Assembly (NCBI GenBank): GCA_963712655.1
Contig: CAVQIT010000002.1
Span: 460,795-524,794 of the forward strand
DNA: 64,000 bases
DNA from: Pollutimonas sp963712655
Lineage (GTDB): Bacteria > Pseudomonadota > Gammaproteobacteria > Burkholderiales > Burkholderiaceae_B
Direction: 5' to 3'
Part shown: positions 17,373-27,301 of the stretch, piece after piece
Layout: every line of letters begins with the position of its first letter
Numbering within the stretch: position 1 is the stretch's first letter
Made by a program: the position numbers and the translations under genes
The notes under the pieces: generated by a model
Databases searched by the model: none
The model's input: only the letters and a program-made list of their open reading frames with translations
Told to the model about the DNA's origin: nothing

Positions 17373-17696
17373 ATGCCCGTAACGGACAACTCGTCGTTAA
17401 GCGACATTAAAGAAGTTAATTTGTCTTACTTGATGCTGGCGCAGCGTTTATTGCGCGAAAACTACGCCGCAGGCATGTTCCGCCTTGGTTTCGATGCCGA
17501 TGTCGCCGACATCGTCCTGCGCTTGTCGCCGGCCCAACTCGTCAAGCTGGCTGGTTCCAGCTCTTTGATCTGCGGATTCCGCCTTAACGATTACGACTTA
17601 TTGTCTTCGCTCACACAAGATGTGCTCGGCGGCGTGCTTCAACAAGCGCACTCGACCATATTGCTGGCGCAGCGTGTCGCCACGCAGCAAGCATAA
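17373..17696 (+). CDS. flhD: Flagellar master regulator subunit FlhD
   Basis: A 107-residue FlhD. The conserved N-terminal part IKEVNLSYLMLAQRLLRENY and the AGMFRLGFDADVADIVLRLSPAQ region match the family; one Cys near residue 65 (SLICGFRL) is where FlhD dimers form a disulfide in enterics. AAGGAGG at 17361-17367 fixes ATG 17373; a longer frame from 17289 has no ribosome site. With FlhC it forms the hexameric activator of class II flagellar promoters. Confidence 0.95.
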   Translation: MPVTDNSSLSDIKEVNLSYLMLAQRLLRENYAAGMFRLGFDADVADIVLRLSPAQLVKLAGSSSLICGFRLNDYDLLSSLTQDVLGGVLQQAHSTILLAQRVATQQA

Positions 17697-17720
17697 CGAC
17701 AGGTCCGGAAAACAGAGATC

Positions 17721-18383
17721 ATGGCAATAAAAAGCGTAGCCAAAGAAGCGGAAGAAATACTGCTGGCTTCGGAAATGATCCGGCTGGGCGCCAGGTTGCA
17801 GGTACTGCAAGCTGAAACGGCACTCAGCTACGATCGCCTTGCACGGCTGTACCGTGAAGTGAAAGGGTGTTCGCCTCCAAAAGGCATGCTGCCGTTTTCG
17901 GTCGATTGGTTCATGACCTGGCTGCCCAACATACATTCCAGTGTTTTCTATAGCGTCTACCAGTATATGGACAGCCACACGCCGGCCAAAAAGTCGCGCG
18001 CTCTGGTAGAGGCTTATCGTTTGTATCTCGAACAGGCGTCTGCCGGCCGCGCGGACGAACCCGAAACAGAGCCAGTGCTCAGTTTCACGCGCGCCTGGAT
18101 GCTTATCCGTTTTTTCGACAGCAATATGGTGCAGCTCTCGCATTGCGAGCGGTGCAAGGGCGGTTTTGTCGCCCACGCCCACGACCCGCAAAAGGGTTTT
18201 ATCTGCGCCATCTGCCGTCCACCGCCGCGCGCCGGCAAGACGCGCGCGCATGCGGCCGCCGCGATAGGCAAGCCGCTGCTTTCGCCTGATGCGATTTGTA
18301 TTGCCCAGGGGGCGGGAGCGGCGTCGATGGCGGCAAGTGTTCCCGTCAATCCGGCGCTGCCGGCAACGCCAGGCCTTGCCTGA
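17721..18383 (+). CDS. flhC: Flagellar master regulator subunit FlhC
   Basis: A 220-residue FlhC. The zinc-binding cysteines C142 and C145 (CERC) and C162 and C165 (CAIC) are intact. The N-terminal helical part (EEILLASEMIRLGARLQVLQ) and YREVKGCSPPKGMLPFS are conserved. The last ~45 residues, alanine- and proline-rich, extend beyond the enteric protein (about 192 residues), as in other Burkholderiales. It lies 24 bases after flhD and is followed by a strong terminator. Confidence 0.95.
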   Translation: MAIKSVAKEAEEILLASEMIRLGARLQVLQAETALSYDRLARLYREVKGCSPPKGMLPFSVDWFMTWLPNIHSSVFYSVYQYMDSHTPAKKSRALVEAYRLYLEQASAGRADEPETEPVLSFTRAWMLIRFFDSNMVQLSHCERCKGGFVAHAHDPQKGFICAICRPPPRAGKTRAHAAAAIGKPLLSPDAICIAQGAGAASMAASVPVNPALPATPGLA

Positions 18384-18427
18384 TCCGCTGGCTCGATGCC
18401 GGCCCGGTTTCTGTTTTCCATAGTATT

Positions 18428-18460
18428 CCGCCGCCGGTATTGCCGCGGCGGCTTTTTTTT
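18428..18460 (+). terminator. Rho-independent terminator after flhC
   Basis: A G+C hairpin formed by CCGCCGCCGG and CCGCGGCGGC is followed by eight T residues, separating flhDC from the motAB-che transcript. Confidence 0.85.
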
Positions 18461-18561
18461 GGCAGAGCCGGGATTTAGGCTGAAAAACACCCTTTGACGG
18501 GCGCTTTTGGGCGTCGGAAAGAAGGGATCATATGCATTATGTGTTTATCTAGGGCGTATCC

Positions 18562-19434
18562 GTGTTAATTCTGCTTGGATTTGTAGTTGTTTTTGTTTCG
18601 GTTTTCGGCAGCTTTGTCGCCCTGGGCGGACATATGGGCGCCTTGTATCAACCGTTCGAATTCGTACTGATTGCCGGGTCTGCACTGGGAGCATATCTTG
18701 CGTCCAACAGCGGCAAGTCAATCAAGATGCTGTTTGCGGCGTTTCCTCTTATCATCAAGAAGAATCCGTACAGCAAGGATTTATACATGGAGCTCATGGC
18801 CCTGTTGTATGTCCTGCTTAACAAGGCGCGCCGCGATGGCCTGATGTCCATCGAATCCGACATCGAAGAGCCCGCAGCCAGCCCAATCTTCGCCGAATAT
18901 CCACAAGTGCTGCGCGACCCCGGCCTGATGGAATTCATTACCGATTACCTGCGCCTGATGATCAGCGGCAACATGAGCTCCTACGAAATCGAAGCCCTGA
19001 TGGATCAGGAAATCGAGGCCCATCACCACGAGCGCGATGTTCCCGCCCATGCCTTGCGCGCGGTGGCTGACGCCTTGCCGGCATTTGGTATCGTGGCGGC
19101 GGTATTGGGCGTGATCAAGGCGCTGGCCTCTGTGGACCAGCCGCCCGCCATCCTGGCCGACCTGATTTCGAAAGCCATGGTTGGAACCTTCCTGGGTATT
19201 TTGCTGGCCTACGGCTTTGTGGCTCCGTTGGCGGCATCCGTCGAGCGGCGTTCTCTTGCCTCGACAAAAGTACTGGAGTGCATCAAGGTGACATTGCTGG
19301 CCAGCATGAATGGCTATCCTCCGCAGTTGGCAGTCGAGTTCGGCCGCAAAGTCCTGTATTCGTATGTGCGTCCTTCGTTCATGGAGCTTGAGGAGCATGT
19401 GCGCCAAGCCCGGGCATCCGGCAAGAAGGCGTAG
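18562..19434 (+). CDS. motA: Flagellar stator protein MotA
   Basis: A 290-residue MotA with four transmembrane segments (about residues 1-22, 32-50, 170-190 and 200-222). The cytoplasmic loop carries the charged torque residues around KARRDGLMSIESDIEEP (Arg and Glu of the E. coli R90/E98 type), and the TM3 proline is in DALPAFGIVAAVLGVIKAL. It starts with GTG. With MotB it forms the proton-driven stator. It leads the mot-che gene run and is 11 bases from motB. Confidence 0.95.
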   Translation: MLILLGFVVVFVSVFGSFVALGGHMGALYQPFEFVLIAGSALGAYLASNSGKSIKMLFAAFPLIIKKNPYSKDLYMELMALLYVLLNKARRDGLMSIESDIEEPAASPIFAEYPQVLRDPGLMEFITDYLRLMISGNMSSYEIEALMDQEIEAHHHERDVPAHALRAVADALPAFGIVAAVLGVIKALASVDQPPAILADLISKAMVGTFLGILLAYGFVAPLAASVERRSLASTKVLECIKVTLLASMNGYPPQLAVEFGRKVLYSYVRPSFMELEEHVRQARASGKKA

Positions 19435-19445
19435 CGGGCGGATCC

Positions 19446-20384
19446 ATGAATAAATCCGAAAACCGGATCGTTATCCGACGCAAGCGTCCGGCCCACGCCG
19501 CGCATCATGGCGGCAGTTGGAAAATTGCCTATGCCGACTTCATGACTGCCATGATGTCGTTTTTTCTGGTCATGTGGCTGATATCGCTGGTGCCGAAAAA
19601 AGACTTGCAGGCGATTGCGGAATATTTTCGCATGCCTCTTATGGAGGCCATCACCGGCGGCAAGCAAAACGACAGCGCCAAGACCGTCATTCCCGGCGGT
19701 TCGCCCAGCATCATCCCCAATCCGAATCCTATCCCGACGAAAGGCGATGTGCATGCCGCGGGCGATAGCCGCGATAAGCAAAGGCTGGAAAACCTGAAGG
19801 CCGATATCGAGCAACTGATCAAGGTCGATCCTGTTCTGCAGCAATTCCGTCCTCAGTTGCTGCTGGATATGACGCCCGATGGGCTGCGCATACAGATTGT
19901 CGACAAATACAATCGTCCCATGTTCACGACCGGCAGCGCGCAGGTGCAGCCGTATATGCGCGATATCTTGCGGGTGCTGGGCCCGACGTTCAACAAAATA
20001 CCGAATAGCATCAGCGTCACGGGCCACACCGACGCCGTTCAATACGCCACGGGCGAACGCGAATACAGCAACTGGGAGCTTTCCGCCGACAGAGCCAATG
20101 CCGCGCGCAAGGAACTGGTGGTGGGCGGCATGGGAGAGCTCAAGATCAAGCGCATTCTGGGCATGTCCTCGTCGGTCAGCTTGATTAAAGATAATCCCAC
20201 CGCTGCCGTTAATCGTCGTATCAGTATTGTTGTGCTGAATCGGCGCGCCGAGCGGCATATCGACGAGCAAAATGCGTCGGGCGCGACTGCTTTCGATTTG
20301 AAAGACATGTTGGAGCCGGTGTCAGCGCCGCAATCCACTGAGTCTGGCACCCCTGCGCTGCCGGCTGAACCAGCCAACCCTTGA
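19446..20384 (+). CDS. motB: Flagellar stator protein MotB
   Basis: A 312-residue MotB. The single transmembrane helix contains the proton-binding Asp in WKIAYADFMTAMMSFFLVMW (about residues 25-44). A plug/linker follows, and the C-terminal OmpA-like peptidoglycan-binding domain shows SVTGHTDAVQYATGEREYSNWELSADRAN in pieces and VNRRISIVV at about 255-263. Anchors the stator to the wall. Confidence 0.96.
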   Translation: MNKSENRIVIRRKRPAHAAHHGGSWKIAYADFMTAMMSFFLVMWLISLVPKKDLQAIAEYFRMPLMEAITGGKQNDSAKTVIPGGSPSIIPNPNPIPTKGDVHAAGDSRDKQRLENLKADIEQLIKVDPVLQQFRPQLLLDMTPDGLRIQIVDKYNRPMFTTGSAQVQPYMRDILRVLGPTFNKIPNSISVTGHTDAVQYATGEREYSNWELSADRANAARKELVVGGMGELKIKRILGMSSSVSLIKDNPTAAVNRRISIVVLNRRAERHIDEQNASGATAFDLKDMLEPVSAPQSTESGTPALPAEPANP

Positions 20385-20533
20385 CAGGGTCGGCCTGGCT
20401 TGCCGGCAAGTCCATCGGGGCCAGGATAGTCCGGCGCATTGTGCGCCGGGCGGCGTTCAATGCAGTCACCAATAAACCAGGTCGAAAAGCGGGATATCCA
20501 GATGACACAGCTCTACAATAAAAGGAAGCGATC

Positions 20534-22572
20534 ATGAGTGCGGGCGTCGACCTGAGCCAGTTTTTCGAGACGTTCTTCGATGAAGCCGATGAGTTGCTGG
20601 CTGATATGGAGCGGTTGCTGCTCGGCCTGGACATAGACAACCCGGACAACGACGATCTCAACGCTATTTTCAGGGCTGCCCATTCCATAAAAGGCGGGGC
20701 GGGCACCTTCGGCTGTTTCGGTCATTTGGCCGATACCACCCATTTACTCGAGAACCTGCTGGATCTGATACGCCGCGGCGAAATGCCTTTGCGCAAGGAC
20801 ATGATTGATCTTTTCTTGGAAACCAAAGATGTGTTGACAGAGCAAGTGGCGGCTTATCGCAACTCAACAGAACCGGATCTCGCCGCTTACGAGCGTATTT
20901 GCGCGCAATTGCGTTTGCTTGCCATCGAGCAAAATCCCGGGGTTGCCGAACCTATCGCGGCAGCGCCCGCGCCAGCCGCGTCGGCAGTTGCCATGGCGCC
21001 GGCCGATGTGGCAGGGCTGCCGCTGCATGTGCGCATCAACAAGCTGGATCCCAAGGACGCCGCGGCCCTGTCGGCCGAAATGGCCTTGCTGGGCGAAGTG
21101 CTGCACCAGGAAGGCACGGCCAATTCCTTGTCCATCTGGCTAAAGACCACCGCTTCGATCGGTGATCTCGAGGCGGTATGTTGCTTTATCGTCAATGCCG
21201 ATCAGGTCAGTGTCGCTCCCGAGGCTGTGCCCGCGTCGCAGGACAGTCCGGCACCGGCCGCGCCGGCCGTTCCGGTTCAAGCCGCGCCGCCTGTCGTCCA
21301 GGCCGCGGTGCCGGAACCGGTCCAGCCGCCGGTGGCCGCACCGCCCGTGGCCGCGCCGGCCAAAGCCGATAGCAAGGCGCCTCCTTCGGGCGGGGCATCC
21401 AACGGGACTATCCGGGTGGGTGTGGAAAAGGTCGACCAAATGATCAATCTGGTCGGCGAATTGGTCATTACCCAAGCCATGCTTGTGCAAACGGCATCGA
21501 CACTGGATCCGGTCCTGCATGACCGCTTGCTCAACGGTATCGAGCAACTGGACCGCAATGCCCGCGACTTGCAAGAGGCCGTCATGTCCATCCGCATGAT
21601 GCCCATGGACTACGTATTCAGCCGCTTCCCGCGCGTGGTGCGCGAAAATGCGCTCAAGATGGGCAAGCAAATCAAGCTGACCATGCAAGGGCAGGCGACC
21701 GAACTCGATAAAAGCCTGATCGAGCGAATCATCGATCCGCTGACCCACCTGGTGCGCAACAGTATCGATCATGGCATCGAACGCCGGAAAAGCGCATCGC
21801 AAGCCGGCAAGAGCCCTGAAGGAAATCTGCTGCTGTCGGCCGAGCATCATGGCGGCAGATCGTAATCGAGGTAACCGACGACGGCGCCGGCCTGAGCCGC
21901 GAGCGCATCCTCAAGAAGGCGTTGTCCCAGGGCATGGCCGTTACCGAGAACACATCCGACGAAGAATTGTGGCAGCTTATTTTCGAGCCAGGGTTCTCCA
22001 CGGCGGAAAAGGTCACCGATATTTCGGGCCGTGGCGTCGGCATGGATGTCGTGCGACGCAATATTCAAGACATGGGCGGCCACATACAGTTGTCGTCGCG
22101 CTCCGGCAAGGGAACGTCGACCCGCATTGTGCTGCCGCTGACGCTTGCCATCCTGGATGGCATGTCCGTGCGGGTGGGGGAAGAAACATTCATTCTGCCG
22201 CTCAGCCACGTTACTGAATCCATGCAGCCGTCCCCGGAACAGATACGCTCCATTTCCGAAACCGAGCATGTATTGCAGGTGCGCGGCGAATACCTGCCTA
22301 TGGTGGCGCTGCACAATGTATTCGCGGTCGAGTCCGCCGAAACCGACATTACAAAGTCGATTGCTGTCGTATTGCAAGCCCAGGATGTGCGCTTTGCCCT
22401 GCTGGTCGATCATTTGATCGGGCAGCATCAGGTTGTCGTCAAGAACCTTGAATCCAACTATCGAAAAATACCGGGTGTTTCCGCTGCCACGATTCTGGGC
22501 GATGGCAGCGTCGCGCTGATTGTCGATGTGTTTGCCCTGATGCGTTTTACACGCGACAAGACAACGATATAA
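20534..22572 (+). CDS. cheA: Chemotaxis histidine kinase CheA (one frameshift near 21859)
   Basis: About 679 residues when restored. P1 has the phosphorylated His50 in FRAAHSIKGGAGTFG; an alanine/proline linker of about 60 residues precedes the P3 dimerisation helices. The kinase domain has the N-box HLVRNSIDHGIE, G1 DDGAGLS and G2 GRGVGMDVVR. P5 (CheW-like) closes the protein. The frame breaks where GGCGGCAGATCG should read with one more C; the rest continues cleanly from 21860 to 22572. The ribosome site AAGGAAG precedes the ATG. It transmits receptor signals to CheY and CheB. Confidence 0.93.
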
Positions 22573-22599
22573 CGCCTCTTTAAAGTTTCGGAGAAAACC

Positions 22600-23104
22600 A
22601 TGTTTAACAAGTTTGAATCCAATGCCGAGCAGGTAGATACCACGGGCCAGGAATTCCTGGTGTTTACGCTGGCTGCGCAGGAATACGGCATCGACATCCT
22701 GAAAGTCCAGGAAATCCGTGGCTACGATAGCCAGAGCGTAACGCGCATTGCCAACGTTCCATCGTTCGTCAAGGGCGTAACCAATTTGCGCGGCATTATC
22801 GTTCCTATCGTCGACATGCGCATCAAGTTCAATCTTGAAACCGTCGAATACAACCACCAGACTGTGGTGGTCATTCTCAATTTGCAGACGCGCGTAGTGG
22901 GCGTGGTGGTTGATGGCGTCTCCGACGTCCTTATGCTGCAACCCGCGCAAATCAGCGCGGCGCCTGCAGTTCGGCACGGCTTTTTCCACCGAGTACCTGA
23001 CCGGCATCGGTACGCTGGGCGAGCGCATGCTGATTCTGGTCGATATCGAAAAGCTGATGACCAGCGAGGAAATGGCGCTGGTCGAGAGCGCCGCCGTGGC
23101 ATAA
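22600..23104 (+). CDS. cheW: Chemotaxis coupling protein CheW (one frameshift near 22973)
   Basis: About 167 residues when restored, starting MFNKFESNAEQVDTTGQEFL. The SH3-like CheW fold shows YGIDILKVQEIRGY, VKGVTNLRGIIVPIVDMR and VVVDGVSDVL. An extra G after CCTGCA shifts the frame; the expected FGTAFSTEYLTGIG... continues in the next frame to TAA at 23104. It links chemoreceptors to CheA and follows cheA by 27 bases. Confidence 0.93.
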
Positions 23105-23168
23105 GGGCCGCAGGGGGAAGGCTGGTTGCAGTGCGCCAGCGCATATCAATAATATAAGGCAATAGAGT

Positions 23169-24917
23169 ATGCGCAAACTATCGCTGTTATCCAATATGAA
23201 AATCCGCAGCAGCTTGATTCTGGTGCTGGTTTTCTATTTGGCCATGCTTGTCGCCGGCGCGGCGCTGGGGGTCTGGTCTTTGCGGACCAATAATCAGTCG
23301 CTCCAGAATATTGTCCAGAACCAGCGCCTGAGCGCCGCCTTGTATAAGGCAATAGACGAGTACAAAAACGTTCAGACCAACTTGGGCCGCGTGGTGGCAA
23401 GCTTTGTCGTCAATAGCGATCAGGAAGCGAACGACATCGCCACGCAATGGAATACCAACGATGTCGACAAAGTGCCGACACTCAGCGATGAGACCCGCGC
23501 CTTGCTTGATTCGGCCCGTGGCGAATACGACAAGTCTTTGTCCAGTTTTTCCGCCTACCGCGATCTCGTCAAGAATGCAGCCGACCCTGAAAGCCGCTAT
23601 GTCCGGGTTGTCGAGGGTTACAAAACATTGATGGAAGGCGGCGTCCAGCCTTTGTTCGACATGCTCAAGAATGGCGATATTGCCCAATACCACACTTTTC
23701 TTGGCGGCACGACCCTGTTTCTGGAAGAGGATTTATACAGTTCCTTGAGCAGTCTGCGTGGGTATCAGCAGCGCCTTATCGACCAGGCCTACGCGGCGCA
23801 AGACAGGCAATACAATTTGGTAATTCAACTGGTTTCCGGCGCTATGCTGCTATGTGTGCTTATTGCCCTGGCCACCTATGCCTTTCTCAGCCGCATGGTG
23901 CTGCGTCCCTTGCGGCTTGCCGGCACGCATTTCGACCGCATTGCCAGCGGCGACTTTACCCAGCGTGCCGATACGGCTTCGCGCAATGAAATCGGCCTGC
24001 TGTACGAATCCATGCGCCGCATGCAGGACAGCCTGACCCGCACGGTCAGCGCCGTGCGCCAGGGCGTGGAAGAAATCACATTGGGTTCGCGTGAAATTTT
24101 CATGGGCAACACCGACCTTAGCAGCCGTACCGAGCAGCAGGCTGCCGCGTTGCAGGAAACCGCGGCCAGCATGGAGCAATTGGCCAGTACGGTACGCCAG
24201 AATACCGATAACGCCGAACAGGCCGATAAACTGGCCAAGGGTGCGTCCGAAGTCGCGGTGCGCGGCGGGCAGGCCGTATCGGCGGTGGTCGCCACCATGG
24301 ACGACATATCCGCCGGCTCGGTCAAAATGGCTGAAATCGTCAACGTCATCGACGGCATTGCCTTCCAGACCAATATCCTGGCCTTGAACGCCGCGGTAGA
24401 GGCCGCCCGCGTCGGCGAGCAGGGCAGAGGTTTCGCGGTGGTGGCCAGCGAAGTGCGTTCGCTGGCGCAGCGCAGCGCCCAGGCCGCCAAGGAAATCAAA
24501 GAGCAGATCGAAGCTTCTCTGGTGAAGGTGCGGATGGGTTCGCAGCAGGCCAGCCAGGCGGGCCAGGTCATGCAGGAAGTCGTTGGTTCGGTTCAGGGCG
24601 TCACCACCATCATGGCCGAAATTTCATCGGCTTCGCATGAACAATCCGACGGCATCGAACAGGTGAACCGGGCCGTGACCGAAATGGATGGGGCGGTCCA
24701 GCAGAATGCCGCTCTTGTCGAGCAGGCCGCGGCGGCGGCCGGATCGCTGCAGGATCAGGCCGCGCGCCTGACCGACGCTGTCGCCGTATTCAAAATCAGT
24801 ACCAACGAAGTTATCGATGTAGCGGCCGCCCAGCTGAAACATTCCAGGTCAGGTCCGGAGTCCAGTTTGGGATTGCCAGGCCGGACGCCATCTCTTGGAG
24901 CGTTAGCGCGTTCCTGA
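23169..24917 (+). CDS. Methyl-accepting chemotaxis protein, Tar/Tsr-like
   Basis: A 582-residue transmembrane chemoreceptor. TM1 lies at about residues 14-36 (SLILVLVFYLAMLVAGAALG), a periplasmic four-helix ligand domain at about 37-215, TM2 near 218-240, then HAMP. The signalling hairpin has EVRSLAQRSAQAAKEIKEQI, with methylation helices around it. The C-terminus (SLGALARS) lacks the CheR-tethering xWxxF pentapeptide. It sits inside the che operon between cheW and cheR. Ligand unknown. Confidence 0.93.
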   Translation: MRKLSLLSNMKIRSSLILVLVFYLAMLVAGAALGVWSLRTNNQSLQNIVQNQRLSAALYKAIDEYKNVQTNLGRVVASFVVNSDQEANDIATQWNTNDVDKVPTLSDETRALLDSARGEYDKSLSSFSAYRDLVKNAADPESRYVRVVEGYKTLMEGGVQPLFDMLKNGDIAQYHTFLGGTTLFLEEDLYSSLSSLRGYQQRLIDQAYAAQDRQYNLVIQLVSGAMLLCVLIALATYAFLSRMVLRPLRLAGTHFDRIASGDFTQRADTASRNEIGLLYESMRRMQDSLTRTVSAVRQGVEEITLGSREIFMGNTDLSSRTEQQAAALQETAASMEQLASTVRQNTDNAEQADKLAKGASEVAVRGGQAVSAVVATMDDISAGSVKMAEIVNVIDGIAFQTNILALNAAVEAARVGEQGRGFAVVASEVRSLAQRSAQAAKEIKEQIEASLVKVRMGSQQASQAGQVMQEVVGSVQGVTTIMAEISSASHEQSDGIEQVNRAVTEMDGAVQQNAALVEQAAAAAGSLQDQAARLTDAVAVFKISTNEVIDVAAAQLKHSRSGPESSLGLPGRTPSLGALARS

Positions 24918-24921
24918 AAGC

Positions 24922-25770
24922 ATGTCTCAGACACAAGCATCATCTATTTTCACCATGCCGGTTCTTGCCGAAGCCGGACAGCAGGACTTTGAACGTTCGG
25001 CCCGCATTCTGCGCGCCCGGGCGGGCATCGTAATTGGTACTCACAAGCACGAAATGGTGGCGCGCACTCTGGGCTTGCGCGCCAAGGGCCTGGGCCTGCG
25101 CACCATAAAAGAATATCTCGATTTTCTCGAGCACAACCCCGCGACGCCCGAATGGGATTCGTTCATCAATGCGTTCACGATCAATCACACGGCTTTTTTT
25201 CGTGAACAGCACCACTTCGATATTCTGTCCAAGTTCGCAAAGTCCCGGAAGAAACCGTTTTCAGTATGGTGCGCCGCCGCTTCCACCGGCGAAGAACCCT
25301 ACACCATCGCCATGACGCTGCGCGAAGCATTCCCGCAGTCCGATAACAGCGTATCGGTGGTTGCGACCGATATCGATACGAATGCCATCGAGCGTGCCCA
25401 GGCGGGTGTTTATTCCGTCGAGCGGGCGCAGCCTGTGCCGGAAGAATATCTGAAGAAATATTTTCAGCGCGGTGCCGGCAGCCAGGCCGGCATGGTGCGT
25501 GTCAAGCCCAACATCCGGTCCATGATCGAGTTCGCCACGTTTAATCTGCTTTCGACCAATTGGCCTACCGATCGTAAATTCGATGCGATATTTTGCCGCA
25601 ATACCATGATTTATTTTGACAAGCCCACGCAAACGCGCATTCTGGAGCGTTTTGCACCGCTTTTGAAGCCCGGCGGCCTGCTGTTCGCAGGCCATTCCGA
25701 AAATTTTACCTATCTGACGCAAGCCCTCCGTTTGCAAGGTCAGACGGTGTATGTGCGAACCGAGCCATAA
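24922..25770 (+). CDS. cheR: Chemotaxis protein methyltransferase CheR
   Basis: A 282-residue CheR. The N-terminal helical domain (to about residue 90) precedes the S-adenosylmethionine-binding domain with VWCAAASTGEEPYTIAM (about 116-132), VVATDIDTNAIERA and IFCRNTMIYFD. It methylates glutamates on chemoreceptors for adaptation. It starts four bases after the receptor stop and is followed directly by cheB; cheD, often found between them in related bacteria, is absent. Confidence 0.95.
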   Translation: MSQTQASSIFTMPVLAEAGQQDFERSARILRARAGIVIGTHKHEMVARTLGLRAKGLGLRTIKEYLDFLEHNPATPEWDSFINAFTINHTAFFREQHHFDILSKFAKSRKKPFSVWCAAASTGEEPYTIAMTLREAFPQSDNSVSVVATDIDTNAIERAQAGVYSVERAQPVPEEYLKKYFQRGAGSQAGMVRVKPNIRSMIEFATFNLLSTNWPTDRKFDAIFCRNTMIYFDKPTQTRILERFAPLLKPGGLLFAGHSENFTYLTQALRLQGQTVYVRTEP

Positions 25771-25809
25771 GGCCGGGCGTCATTACCGTTTTTATTGAAT
25801 TGCATAATA

Positions 25810-26865
25810 ATGAAGAAAATTCGCGTTTTATGTGTAGATGATTCGGCCTTGGTCCGGGGTCTCATGACCGAGATCATCAACAGTCAACCCGATATGGAAG
25901 TCGTGGCTTCGGCTCCCGACCCGCTGGTCGCGCGCGAACTGATCAAGCAGCACAATCCGGATGTTCTTACGCTGGATGTGGAAATGCCGCGCATGGATGG
26001 GCTGGACTTCCTGGAGCGCCTGATGCGTCTGCGGCCCATGCCGGTGGTCATGGTGTCGTCGCTGACCGAACGCAATTCGGAAGTGACGCTGCGCGCGCTT
26101 GAACTTGGGGCTGTCGATTTCGTGACCAAGCCCAAGCTGGGCCTGCGCGATGGTTTGCTGGAATACAGCGACTTGATCGCCGATAAAATTCGCGCCGCCG
26201 CCGCATCCCGTCCCCAACTGGCGCAGCGCGCCGCCAGCGCGCCGCCGGCGCGGCGCTTGACCCATGTGTTCTCCACCACCGAAAAACTGGTGCTGATCGG
26301 TGCCTCCACCGGCGGCACCGAAGCCATACGCCAAGTGCTGGAACCCTTGCCGGCCAATAGCCCTGCGATTATGATTACCCAGCACATGCCGGCGGGCTTT
26401 ACCCGGTCTTTTGTGCAACGGTTGGACAACCTTTGCGCCGTCGAGGTGCACGAGGCCGAAGATGGCCAGCGTGTCTTGCCTGGCCATGTTTACCTGGCGC
26501 CGGGCGGTATCGCTCACATGAAGCTGGCTCGTTCGGGCGCCAATTATGTAGTCAAGCTGGAATACTCCGATCCCGTAAACCGCCATCGTCCTTCGGTCGA
26601 TGTGTTGTTCCATTCGGCGGCGGAAGTCGCCGGCAAGAATGCGGTAGGGGTAATGTTGACGGGCATGGGCAAAGATGGCGCCCTGGGCATGCTGGCCATG
26701 AAACAGGCAGGCGCCATTACTTTTGCCCAGGATGAAGCAAGTTGTGTTGTGTTCGGCATGCCGCGCGAGGCGCTGCACATTGGTGCGGCCGATTGCGCAG
26801 TGCCATTGTTGGAAATAAGCCAGCGCATTCTGGCTAGCGCTGGTTCGTATGGCCACCGGGTCTGA
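25810..26865 (+). CDS. cheB: Chemotaxis response regulator / protein-glutamate methylesterase CheB
   Basis: A 351-residue CheB starting MKKIRVLCVDDSA. The receiver domain has D10/D11 and phospho-acceptor D56 (LTLDVEMPRMDG) and K108. The methylesterase domain has the catalytic triad S166 (GASTGGTEA), H192 (TQHMPAGFT) and D289 (GMGKDGALGM). Start at ATG 25810 rather than the TTG at 25795, which would add a short untypical tail. It demethylates receptors when phosphorylated by CheA. Confidence 0.95.
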   Translation: MKKIRVLCVDDSALVRGLMTEIINSQPDMEVVASAPDPLVARELIKQHNPDVLTLDVEMPRMDGLDFLERLMRLRPMPVVMVSSLTERNSEVTLRALELGAVDFVTKPKLGLRDGLLEYSDLIADKIRAAAASRPQLAQRAASAPPARRLTHVFSTTEKLVLIGASTGGTEAIRQVLEPLPANSPAIMITQHMPAGFTRSFVQRLDNLCAVEVHEAEDGQRVLPGHVYLAPGGIAHMKLARSGANYVVKLEYSDPVNRHRPSVDVLFHSAAEVAGKNAVGVMLTGMGKDGALGMLAMKQAGAITFAQDEASCVVFGMPREALHIGAADCAVPLLEISQRILASAGSYGHRV

Positions 26866-26908
26866 ATTTCCCAGATTGGTCGCTATTTATTATTTTGGAG
26901 CGTGTTAA

Positions 26909-27298
26909 GTGGTACAAAAAACCATGAAAATCCTGGTTGTCGATGATTTTCCGACCATGCGTCGAATCATCAGAAACCTGCTTAAAGACTTGGGGTTCGA
27001 GAACGTTGACGAGGCCGAAGACGGCGTCATGGGTCTCGAAAAATTGCGTAACGGTAATTTCGAATTCGTTGTTTCGGACTGGAATATGCCCAATATGGAC
27101 GGGCTGACCATGTTGCAGAATATCCGCGCCGATCCCGCGCTGGCCAAGCTGCCGGTACTGATGGTTACCGCCGAAGCCAAGAAAGAAAACATTATCGCTG
27201 CGGCCCAGGCCGGTGCGAACGGTTACGTAGTCAAGCCATTTACCGCTGCTACGCTGGAAGAAAAGCTGAACAAGATTTTCGAAAAACTCGGGGCGTAA
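26909..27298 (+). CDS. cheY: Chemotaxis response regulator CheY
   Basis: A 129-residue single-domain receiver, same length as E. coli CheY. Starting from the GTG at 26909 the key residues fall at D12, D13, D57, T87 and K109, exactly the E. coli numbering, and GGAG at 26896-26899 supports that start over the ATG at 26924. It carries the phosphoryl signal from CheA to the FliM/FliN switch. Confidence 0.96.
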   Translation: MVQKTMKILVVDDFPTMRRIIRNLLKDLGFENVDEAEDGVMGLEKLRNGNFEFVVSDWNMPNMDGLTMLQNIRADPALAKLPVLMVTAEAKKENIIAAAQAGANGYVVKPFTAATLEEKLNKIFEKLGA

Positions 27299-27301
27299 AG
27301 A